This document shows positions 1-8,460 of a stretch of DNA of 38,164 bases, in pieces. Position 1 is the stretch's first letter; the number at the start of each line of letters is the position of its first letter. Below the pieces are notes generated by a model. The model made no database searches. It saw nothing but the letters and a program-made list of their open reading frames with translations, and was not told the DNA's origin. The position numbers and the translations under genes are program-made. Source of the DNA: an uncultured Saprospiraceae bacterium (GTDB lineage Bacteria; Bacteroidota; Bacteroidia; Chitinophagales; Saprospiraceae); contig CALLAE010000062.1 of assembly GCA_938002665.1 (NCBI GenBank), positions 1 through 38,164 on the forward strand. The letters run 5' to 3'.

Positions 1-1
1 T

Positions 2-136
2 TCCTTGAAAATAGAAGGCGCAGCACTGAGTCTAGAAGACGGTAGTGCCTGTGCTAATTCCAATAAATCAGGTTATGGACTTGATGTCAATTACAGCGGA
101 CCTCAAGTATTTTTCGATGTTAAATTTTTGTATTAG
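2..136 (+). CDS. 3' end of unknown CDS (5' end outside window)
   Basis: Frame 2 is open from the window edge to a TAG at 134-136 and gives 44 residues ending in PQVFFDVKFLY. The alternating hydrophobic pattern and terminal aromatic residue would fit the last strand of an outer-membrane beta-barrel or a secreted beta-sandwich, but the fragment is too short for a family call. The next gene starts 26 bp later on the same strand, so the two are probably co-transcribed. Confidence 0.5.
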   Translation, partial: SLKIEGAALSLEDGSACANSNKSGYGLDVNYSGPQVFFDVKFLY

Positions 137-162
137 AACAATTGCAGATTAAAATACCAATC

Positions 163-3100
163 ATGAATAACTCTTTAAGGAAAACTATAATTATCATCTT
201 ATTAGTAAAAGCGTTTTGCTTCTTTATTAGTGATTTGAAAAGCCAAACTCTTGTAGCTGATCCTAATCCAGTATGTGTAAATTCAACAACTGACCTTACA
301 GCTACAGTAGGAGCTAATGGTGGAGATAATTTTCACTTTTATATTGATTTAGATGGGTCTGGTGGCTGGTCATCAGGGGATACTGATATATCAGGTGCTA
401 ACGGAAGTCCATTAACGAATAACTCATTACCATTTGCGCCTTCTTCAGCAACTCCATCTTCTTTGAGCATCGGAGTAGAGATATATATTGGTTGTTGTAA
501 TTTAGTAGACACGGCATTGGTAAGTTTATCCATATTGCCATCTGTTCCTGATAGCTATGAATTCGAGGTTTGCTCTGTTCCAGGAGTCCCCAATGAAGCT
601 ATTGTGGATTTAAGTTTTCTTCAGCAGGAGATTCCAGCTGCACCAATAACGAGCATGTGGTTTACTTCAAATGATTGTTCTGGTTCTGCAATACCTACTA
701 CTGGACTTATTACTATAATTCATGGAAGTGATTTGTCATACTTCGGTCCTGGTGCAAATGGCTGTGATGCTTGTAATACCGTTACTCCAGTTATTTTTGA
801 GACACCATCCGTGGATCTGCCTAGTGTGGTAGATGTTTGTCCAGATATAAATGAATCTAGTGCGACAGTTGATTTGACAAGTTATCAAGATAGTTCTCAG
901 CCTGGTGGCACATGGTATGCACTTAGTGCTTGTGATGACAATTCTCCACAATTAATATCAAATGTTCAAAATCATGTGGTAAGTGATGGTGATTTAGTTG
1001 GCTATGTTTGGCCTCCTGGTCCTTATCCTCCTCAAGTTCCTAGCACTCCAAATTGTTCAGATTCAGATTGCATGGAATTTATTTTACTAGATGCTCCTGA
1101 GGCTGTCTGTGCCAGTGAAAATGAATCATGTAGAGGAGCCGAAGATGGTGTAGTTTCAGTTATGCCTTCAGGTTCTGGATTTTCATATAGTTGGGAGAAT
1201 ACAAACATGAATCTTGTAGGAACAACTTCTTCAGTCTCAGGCTTACCACCGGGTACTTATATGGTAACTGTAACCAATAATAGTACAGGATGTATTGATG
1301 TCTGTTCTAGTGTGATAGATATCGGCCCTGAGCCAGTGACACCAATTTTTAACATAACTGATGTTTATTGCGTTGGAGATTCCCCAGATCCCTTGCCTAC
1401 AAGTTCAGATAATGGAATCTCAGGATCATGGAATACTGCATCTATACAAACCTCTGTTCCAACTGGCGGCACACCAGATATTTATACTTTTTCACCTACT
1501 CAAGGGGTATGTGCTGATAGCTTTCTTTTATCAGTCACGATTAATCCTGTTCCGTCTATCACTGTTACTGGTGTAGATCCTAGTACATGTTTTGGAACAG
1601 ATGGGTTTATTACTATTGCTGGCTTGGATAATAGTCAGAGTTATACTCTAAATTATGCTGGAGGTGCGGGATCCCCTGCTAGCGGCACTACTCAAATGCC
1701 TATTGGTGGAAGCATTATCATAACTGGACTTTCGAGTGGTATATATTCCAATATCTTCGTTTCTCTCACTGATTGTGATTCAAATATGGAGTCAGTAACT
1801 CTTTCTGATCCCATTGGGCCAACGATGAATGATCCTTCAGATATTAGTCGTTGTCATCAGGAGATGGTACCCACAATAAATTTTGGAGGTGGGCCTCCTG
1901 GCACAACTTATTCTTGGTCTACAACCAATGCTGCAATCGGTTTACCTAGTATGTCTGGTGTGGGAAATATTAATTCTTTTCAAGCAATTAATAATGGCAC
2001 TTCTACTGAGACCGCAATAATAACAGTTACACCTACAAGTGCTAATTGTGCAGGAAGCCCGGAAAGCTTTACAATAATTGTTCACCCAGTTCCTGTATTG
2101 GATCCGATCATTAACCAAGTGCAGTGTGCTGATGATATAGTAGCATTGACTGTGGTGGAAAGTAATATTGTAGGATCTTCATATTCATGGACAAATTCTA
2201 ATCCTTCTATTGGCCTAAGCATGTCATCTGGAAATGGAAATATTCCATCTTTCACAGCACAAAATAATACTAATGCGCCTATAAGTTCTATTATTCAGAT
2301 TACTCCTACAGGTCCCAATTCTCTGGGGAGTTGTACAGGCCTGCCTATTAGTTATACAATAACAATCAATCCTTTACCAACAGTTAGTAGTGTAGCTAGC
2401 CAAACGAAGTGTGCTGGTGAATTAAGTAACAGCATTAACTTTTCTGGCACTGGTGCGAATTATACCTGGACAAATTCTAATCCTTCCATTGGGCTTGATC
2501 CTACAGGAACAGGTAACATCTCTACCTTTGTTCTAGAAAATACTACATCTATAAATCAAGTGGCAACCATTGTTGTCACCCCTACGGCATTAAATTGTGA
2601 AGGCACTTCAGAAACTTTTACTATAACAGTAAAACCTGTTCCCTCCGTGAACAACGTTCAGGCACAAAGCGTCTGTGCAGGAGAAGTAGTAGAAATTAAT
2701 TTTTCCGGTAATATTCCTAGTGGAGTAACCTATTCTTGGACTAATAACAATACTGCAATAGGTCTAGATTCAAGTGACGATGGGAACATATCATTTACCT
2801 CTACTAATAATTCTAATGATCCAATATCGGGCACTATAACAGTTGTGCCAACTTTGAATTTATGTGTTGGAGAATTGATACAGTTTTCAATAACTGTTAA
2901 CCCTATTCCCACTATCAACAATAACATGGATCAGACGCATTGTAATGGAGATGATACAGATGCAATAGTCTTTATTAGTCCAGTTACAGGTACAAATTTT
3001 TCATGGACAAACTCTAATTCCTCCATTGGACTAGATTCGGGTGGGAGTGGAAATATTCCAGCATTCCAAGCGACTAATTCTGGCTCGGTAACAATAAGTG

Positions 3101-6100
3101 GAACAATAGTAGCTACGCCTGAAGCAAATGGTTGCAGAGGTGATCAGGATATTATTAAAATTGATGTATTTCCTACCCCACGAGTTTTCCCTATTCCTGA
3201 TGACTTGGAATTATGTAATGATGAAAGCCAATCTGAAATTAGTCTGAATGGACCAGTCAATGGTGCTACATATAACTGGAGTTTAGCAGGCTCATCTATT
3301 GGCATGCCTAGCAACTCTGGTATTGATATAATTCCATCGTTTGCAGCCAGTAATAATGGTTCTTCTATCAATACTGCAATAGTAACTGTATTTGCAGAAG
3401 CTAATATCTGTCAAGGCCCTTCTGTTGATTTTTCAATTACAGTGATACCAGAACCTACTATAAATGCAATTAACGATATAGAAGTATGTGAGAAGGACAT
3501 TATTCAGGCTACAAACTTTAGTGGTAATGTGAACAACACAACATATTCTTGGAACAATAGTAATACGAGTATAGGTTTGGGCTCTGCAGGAATAGGAAAT
3601 ATCAGTCCATCTTTTCCAGCTGAGAATCCTGGAAATAATTCTATTAGTGCCACTATAAGTATTACTCCTAGTTTTATGGGATGTGATGGCGATGATGATA
3701 ATTTCTCAATCACGGTGAGGCCAGAGCCTTCGGTTTTTGTTCCCAACGATGATTCATTTTGCCATGAAGAGTTTACTGGCAATATTGCATTAGATGGACC
3801 AGTTGCTAATTCGATTTTTTATTGGGATAATGATAATAGCGATATTGGACTAGAAAGTAATGGTTCAGGAGATATTTCCTTTACAGCGCAGAATATTATA
3901 AATTCCCCAATCATAGGAGAAATTACGATTACTCCTGAAGTAGAATTTAATTCTGGCTTAGTTTGTAATGGCGATGATGGAGATTTTACGATAACTGTAA
4001 GGCCAGAACCCATTGTAAATAATATTCCAGATCAATTCTATTGTCAAGGAGAACAAACAACCGAAATTGTGTTTGGGGGGGATGTCAATGGTACGAACTT
4101 CAGCTGGGTTAATGATAATACTGATATAAATCTGACCTCAAATGGTTCAAACAGAATCGTATCTTTTGAAGCTAGAACTGCACCAATTTCTCAGCCTAAC
4201 CCTGATTCAGATAACTTTGCTGTGGTTACCGTTACGCCTTCTGCTGCAGGATGTGAAGGAGATTCGAGATCATTTGATATTACGGTATGGGATAATCCAA
4301 ATTCGGAGTTGACACTTGCAAATCAAATTGGAACAACAGACTTAGAGGTTGGATCTGTCATTATTGCTAAAGAACAGGCTACTACTGGTCTAGCTCCATA
4401 TACTTATGAATGGGAGTTTGATCAGGCACCAGTTTTTTTAAGCGGATTTGGAACATCAGGTCCTGAGACGAGATTTAGATATAATATTATTGGGAATTAC
4501 GATATCACCCTTGTAGTGACTGATTTTAATGGTTGTACTAATTCACATGAAGAATCTATCGTTCTTGATCCTAATTCAGTTTGTGGTGCCATTTTTGAAC
4601 CATTTCCGGATTTGATTTGCTTAGGAGAAAAGTTAGATATAGATATAGAAATTGATTCTCCAAATGATGGTATGGGCGATGATGTTCAACTAAGTGGAAC
4701 TCGGTGGAGCCTGACCAATGTGACAGGATCATCTTGTGAAGATTTAGCTAGTAGTTGTAATTGGGTTGAGAATACTAGTTCTTCTAGCTCTGTTTTAGAT
4801 TTTCCAAATGGTCAAAGACTTAATGTAAGCTCAGGTAACAGATTAAAATTTCAAAACGCAGAGTTCACACCTACAGAGGCAGGACTTTATGAATTATGTA
4901 TTGAATTTTCAAATGGGAGTATTCCATGTGCTGATAATGTAGCATGCGAGACAATTAATGTGGTACCTCTTCCTAGCATTAGTGGTTGGTCATTAGAAGG
5001 AGGGAGTGATTTCTGTGAAGGAGATGTATTGACTGTAAGACCTGTTGGAATTCCTTCCGGTCTTAATTACATATTTAACTATTCTATTAATGGTGAAAGC
5101 CTTGTTACTGATGATGTGAGCGGGTCGTTCACAACGCCTCCTGTTAACCCAGAACAAAACGAAATTAGGATAACAGGAATTACTGACGTGAATTCAGGTT
5201 GTTTTAATAATAATATAACACTGCCTACTCTAGGATTTACTGTTACCCCAGGGCTTGCTTTTGATGTGGTGAATGATGTAAACATTGATTTTGCAAATTG
5301 TAATGAAGTAGGAGATTCTGTAAAGATAGAGATCACTCTTCCAGTCAATTATATGCCTGAAGATTTTCTAGTTCCTTCTGATTGGAATTTAAAGTTAAAC
5401 GAGACAAGAATATTCGAAGTTGTTAGACCAATAAACACCACATATTCTGTAGTCGTTGAGTCAGTCAATGGAAATTGTGATTTGGAATTTGTAATTCAAG
5501 GCAATAGGTTTGCTTGTGATTGTAACAGAATATTTCCTTTATTGGATTCACTTGGAACTCCAGTTTTTGACATGGGTAGTATATCCTCTATTGATAGTAG
5601 TGCCTTAGAATCAGGGCAATATTTAATGTGTGATTCTGGTACTGGAAATTTATTGATATCTAATATTTTTATTAGAGAATCTCAAAGATTTGGACAAGAT
5701 GCATCATTATCTCTTCAGATATTTCGTGATACAATTATAGAAGCAGAGTATATAAATACGAACTTCATGATTGCGAATACTCAAAATGGTACTGCGACAA
5801 TAGATGTTGAGTTAATAAAAGATTTTATAGGAGATGATTTTGGTGTGCCATATAAAATTCAACCTGTATTTAGAAGACCTACTACTTTTTGCGAAGAAGA
5901 TTTATTGAAAGCTGATAATATAAGTGAGTTTATTCTTTATCCTGACCCTGAACCAAACTTAGTGCTAGATCCAGTTTTTGTAAATCAAGATCTTTGCAAT
6001 AATCAATTAGTTCCCGTAGTCATTGAATTAGATGCTAAACCACTTGCAATTTCACCAGTTCCAACTGCATCTTATGAATGGCAGTTAGAAGGCAATGGAG

Positions 6101-6894
6101 TTGTAACAACAGTTTCTGATTTTGAAGTTTTTGGAGAACAATCTGAAGATGAGTTCACTCAATATCTGTTATTCGAAAGTTTGATGGGAGGGCAAGAAGA
6201 ACTAACTGTAACTCAGAATTTAAATTATCGAAATGTCTTGGATTGCAAAGCAAGTGACTCCATTACCTTGAATTCCAATCAAAATGCAACCGCTCCTGAC
6301 ATAAACGACTTCTCTATTTATCTATGGCCTGGGAATATTTTGGTTCTGGATTATGAAGAAGGTAACCTTGGTGGTTCTGCACCTAATAATTGTTTTCGTT
6401 GGGGAAGAATAAACGCCAGTGATGGGACTGAAGATGCAACATTTGCAGCCCAAACATCTCAATGGTTTATAATGCCAGATAATGAATTAAATAATTTGCT
6501 GGAAAATAATGGTGCAGGTAATCCTTTCATATATTTTGTTGACATTAGTGATTGCAACACTTTGGATTGTTCCAATAGGATTTATTTGAATTCCAATGAG
6601 CTCATCATTTTCAGAGAATCTGATGTTGAGCAACCAAATTTAGAATGGCAAGTCTTTCCGAACCCAACTGAAGGTCTTTTGACTTTTAATTGTGATTCTC
6701 CATTATATGGCCAATTTACTATCAAGTTGTATAATAGGTTAGGCCAAACTATTCATTCGTCCTCAATTACTAAATCTGACAGGACTCTGACTACAAAAAT
6801 AGACTTGTCTGAAACTTCAACAGCTGGCTTACACTACATCTCCATAACTTCTGAGAAGGGTGAGCAGTGGACCTATCCAATAATCTTTAATTGA
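163..6894 (+). CDS. Giant T9SS-secreted repeat protein with PKD-like domains
   Basis: A secreted protein of 2243 residues, probably surface-attached or released by the type IX system. I chose the ATG at 163 over an in-frame TTG at 142 because the protein then opens with MNNSLRK and a hydrophobic signal peptide ending near SDLKSQ. Residues about 30-550 are Cys-containing beta-rich segments. Residues about 554-1376 hold nine tandem units of about 91 residues, each with a core like YSWTNSNPSIGL, a GNI-S-F motif and two cysteines (one near the start, one near the end, as in QCADD and NCEGT). A PKD-like domain follows at about 1380-1470. The C-terminal 80 residues, from WQVFPNPTEG, are a T9SS type A sorting domain (Por_Secre_tail). 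No enzymatic motif is visible, so a structural or adhesive role is inferred. It lies 16 bp before the next gene. Confidence 0.88.
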   Translation: MNNSLRKTIIIILLVKAFCFFISDLKSQTLVADPNPVCVNSTTDLTATVGANGGDNFHFYIDLDGSGGWSSGDTDISGANGSPLTNNSLPFAPSSATPSSLSIGVEIYIGCCNLVDTALVSLSILPSVPDSYEFEVCSVPGVPNEAIVDLSFLQQEIPAAPITSMWFTSNDCSGSAIPTTGLITIIHGSDLSYFGPGANGCDACNTVTPVIFETPSVDLPSVVDVCPDINESSATVDLTSYQDSSQPGGTWYALSACDDNSPQLISNVQNHVVSDGDLVGYVWPPGPYPPQVPSTPNCSDSDCMEFILLDAPEAVCASENESCRGAEDGVVSVMPSGSGFSYSWENTNMNLVGTTSSVSGLPPGTYMVTVTNNSTGCIDVCSSVIDIGPEPVTPIFNITDVYCVGDSPDPLPTSSDNGISGSWNTASIQTSVPTGGTPDIYTFSPTQGVCADSFLLSVTINPVPSITVTGVDPSTCFGTDGFITIAGLDNSQSYTLNYAGGAGSPASGTTQMPIGGSIIITGLSSGIYSNIFVSLTDCDSNMESVTLSDPIGPTMNDPSDISRCHQEMVPTINFGGGPPGTTYSWSTTNAAIGLPSMSGVGNINSFQAINNGTSTETAIITVTPTSANCAGSPESFTIIVHPVPVLDPIINQVQCADDIVALTVVESNIVGSSYSWTNSNPSIGLSMSSGNGNIPSFTAQNNTNAPISSIIQITPTGPNSLGSCTGLPISYTITINPLPTVSSVASQTKCAGELSNSINFSGTGANYTWTNSNPSIGLDPTGTGNISTFVLENTTSINQVATIVVTPTALNCEGTSETFTITVKPVPSVNNVQAQSVCAGEVVEINFSGNIPSGVTYSWTNNNTAIGLDSSDDGNISFTSTNNSNDPISGTITVVPTLNLCVGELIQFSITVNPIPTINNNMDQTHCNGDDTDAIVFISPVTGTNFSWTNSNSSIGLDSGGSGNIPAFQATNSGSVTISGTIVATPEANGCRGDQDIIKIDVFPTPRVFPIPDDLELCNDESQSEISLNGPVNGATYNWSLAGSSIGMPSNSGIDIIPSFAASNNGSSINTAIVTVFAEANICQGPSVDFSITVIPEPTINAINDIEVCEKDIIQATNFSGNVNNTTYSWNNSNTSIGLGSAGIGNISPSFPAENPGNNSISATISITPSFMGCDGDDDNFSITVRPEPSVFVPNDDSFCHEEFTGNIALDGPVANSIFYWDNDNSDIGLESNGSGDISFTAQNIINSPIIGEITITPEVEFNSGLVCNGDDGDFTITVRPEPIVNNIPDQFYCQGEQTTEIVFGGDVNGTNFSWVNDNTDINLTSNGSNRIVSFEARTAPISQPNPDSDNFAVVTVTPSAAGCEGDSRSFDITVWDNPNSELTLANQIGTTDLEVGSVIIAKEQATTGLAPYTYEWEFDQAPVFLSGFGTSGPETRFRYNIIGNYDITLVVTDFNGCTNSHEESIVLDPNSVCGAIFEPFPDLICLGEKLDIDIEIDSPNDGMGDDVQLSGTRWSLTNVTGSSCEDLASSCNWVENTSSSSSVLDFPNGQRLNVSSGNRLKFQNAEFTPTEAGLYELCIEFSNGSIPCADNVACETINVVPLPSISGWSLEGGSDFCEGDVLTVRPVGIPSGLNYIFNYSINGESLVTDDVSGSFTTPPVNPEQNEIRITGITDVNSGCFNNNITLPTLGFTVTPGLAFDVVNDVNIDFANCNEVGDSVKIEITLPVNYMPEDFLVPSDWNLKLNETRIFEVVRPINTTYSVVVESVNGNCDLEFVIQGNRFACDCNRIFPLLDSLGTPVFDMGSISSIDSSALESGQYLMCDSGTGNLLISNIFIRESQRFGQDASLSLQIFRDTIIEAEYINTNFMIANTQNGTATIDVELIKDFIGDDFGVPYKIQPVFRRPTTFCEEDLLKADNISEFILYPDPEPNLVLDPVFVNQDLCNNQLVPVVIELDAKPLAISPVPTASYEWQLEGNGVVTTVSDFEVFGEQSEDEFTQYLLFESLMGGQEELTVTQNLNYRNVLDCKASDSITLNSNQNATAPDINDFSIYLWPGNILVLDYEEGNLGGSAPNNCFRWGRINASDGTEDATFAAQTSQWFIMPDNELNNLLENNGAGNPFIYFVDISDCNTLDCSNRIYLNSNELIIFRESDVEQPNLEWQVFPNPTEGLLTFNCDSPLYGQFTIKLYNRLGQTIHSSSITKSDRTLTTKIDLSETSTAGLHYISITSEKGEQWTYPIIFN
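1822..4290 (+). repeat. Nine tandem PKD/Ig-like protein repeats of about 274 bp
   Basis: Within the giant secreted protein, nine units recur at about 91-residue spacing. The core motif is [YF]-[ST/Y]-W-x-x-x-N-x-x-I-G/N-[LM], seen as YSWSTTNAAIGL in unit 1, YSWTNSNPSIGL in unit 2 and FSWVNDNTDINL in unit 9. Each unit ends in a strand like SFTITV followed by P-x-P. The repeats are conserved as protein but clearly diverged as DNA, so the expansion is old. Confidence 0.85.
6640..6891 (+). other. T9SS type A C-terminal sorting domain
   Basis: The last 80 or so residues contain WQVFPNPTEG, then KLYNRLGQ and a final strand pattern GLHYISITSEKG. This is the usual layout of the Por_Secre_tail domain that directs proteins through the PorSS/T9SS outer-membrane channel of Bacteroidota. 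Confidence 0.88.
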
Positions 6895-6910
6895 TTTAAA
6901 ACTATAAGAA

Positions 6911-8422
6911 ATGCAGTTTCGATTATATAAATATGTTTTTGGATTCTTGTTCTTGGTATGTATGTCAGGACAACTTTTTGCACAAGAATTTTTAGACCTT
7001 GAAGCCATTAGATTGTCTATGAGTACCAAAGGGAATATGGATCCCGACACAGTGGATATGCTAGTAACTATTGTCAAAGAAAAGTTAACTGAATATAATG
7101 AATTAGGTACTTTTTTTGATGAAACAGATCAGTCTTTCTCTATAAATAAATCTATAGAATTCGGAGAACTTTTTGATCAGTTCGCTACTATCTATCATGA
7201 TATCCAAAGCACCAAGTATGCAAGAAAGAATGTTGATCTCAATACCTATGTGGATGATGCCTATACCTACCTCAAGGATATGGGTATTAAATACACCATT
7301 TCAGATGTCAGAATAAAGTCTATCAATACTGATGCCTCTGGTTATTATGTGGTGGATGTAAATCTGAACAAGAATATGCTGGTCATTATAGAAGATGGGG
7401 AAGGAAGAATACTAGATGAGCCTAGAATTATCAATCTTGATTTCAGAGTAGAGTTGCCTCCTGATTATTTGGAGGGCGCAAAATTTAGTTTTGTGAGAGG
7501 AAAGCAAAGAACAATCGTAAAAGCTAAAAAAGAGAAATTGTTTCATTTAGCTCTTGGACCTTATTATAGCTATGGTTTAGTTAACAATGATGTTGATCCT
7601 GCGTCAATGTCTACTGCTGGTCTTAATCTTGCTGTTAGGCATAATCTAGCAGGTTCTAGCAATTTATTTATCGTTGGGCGAGCATATGCGAATCTACTTG
7701 ATGCTACTTATGTTTCCACTGTTGAAGGAACAGATTCAGATTTATTTGGATATACACCTATAAATACCACCAACCAAAATAATGAACTTGTATTCTATAA
7801 TTCGGGTGGAGCAGAGACACAAAGCACTGATGAACTGAGTTATTACTATAACAAAGTATCTTCTAGCCAAGAGAAAATAACTTTTGGTGCTCTAGGATTG
7901 ATAGGCGCAGAGCTAGGATTAAGTTATTCACCAAAGACTTCTTCGACGAGAAGCAGAATTCTCATAGATATCACTGGTGGAGTAGTTGTTAGAAGAGAAG
8001 CAGATGATGTGAGGAGCACTCTTGCGGGTGCTAGTGGAATTTTCATTCCTAATAATGAAGAAAATGGATGGCCGGGGATTGCAAATGAAGAAATATTAGA
8101 AAATAGAGGAGGAATTTTAGATGCTATTGAAAGAGATGGAAGGTACGATTGGAATGGAGATGAAGAAATTATAAATCAGGATATTGATGCGATTAACTAT
8201 TACAACCTTACTCTTTCTCCTTCATATCAGAAGTATTTTTCAGACAAATTAGGATTAGAAATTGGAGCAGACATCTTCTACAATTTTGGTGGAAATGCTT
8301 TTAATTCAGTGAATTCTGAAAATTTAAACCCTCTCAGGTTCGCATCAGCTTCGAAATTTAATGAACTAGGCGCCAGACTCAAGCTATCCATAGTCTGGAA
8401 CATGAAGAAGAACTGGTACTAG
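6911..8422 (+). CDS. Probable outer-membrane protein: periplasmic N-domain plus beta-barrel
   Basis: A 503-residue protein with a clear signal peptide (MQFRLYKYVFGFLFLVCMSG, cleavage near LFAQ). Residues about 25-200 look like a mixed alpha/beta periplasmic region with an acidic stretch. From about residue 210 (FHLALGPYYSYGL) the sequence turns into alternating amphipathic strands separated by long polar loops, and it ends LSIVWNMKKNWY with a terminal aromatic residue, as expected of an outer-membrane barrel. A loop near 390-420 is rich in Asp/Glu/Asn. I do not recognise a named family. It sits between the giant T9SS protein (16 bp upstream) and the vWA-like protein (38 bp downstream), which suggests one transcription unit and a shared envelope role. 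Confidence 0.6.
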   Translation: MQFRLYKYVFGFLFLVCMSGQLFAQEFLDLEAIRLSMSTKGNMDPDTVDMLVTIVKEKLTEYNELGTFFDETDQSFSINKSIEFGELFDQFATIYHDIQSTKYARKNVDLNTYVDDAYTYLKDMGIKYTISDVRIKSINTDASGYYVVDVNLNKNMLVIIEDGEGRILDEPRIINLDFRVELPPDYLEGAKFSFVRGKQRTIVKAKKEKLFHLALGPYYSYGLVNNDVDPASMSTAGLNLAVRHNLAGSSNLFIVGRAYANLLDATYVSTVEGTDSDLFGYTPINTTNQNNELVFYNSGGAETQSTDELSYYYNKVSSSQEKITFGALGLIGAELGLSYSPKTSSTRSRILIDITGGVVVRREADDVRSTLAGASGIFIPNNEENGWPGIANEEILENRGGILDAIERDGRYDWNGDEEIINQDIDAINYYNLTLSPSYQKYFSDKLGLEIGADIFYNFGGNAFNSVNSENLNPLRFASASKFNELGARLKLSIVWNMKKNWY

Positions 8423-8460
8423 AATTTCAATAATTAGAACAACTTAAAACGCTTCATATC

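Noticed and set aside
142..162. TTG start at 142 for the giant secreted protein
   Set aside because: The ATG at 163 gives a standard signal peptide; the TTG adds seven polar residues in front.
1822..4290. Repeats as a CRISPR or DNA satellite
   Set aside because: They are in-frame protein domains with diverged DNA and no spacer-repeat structure.
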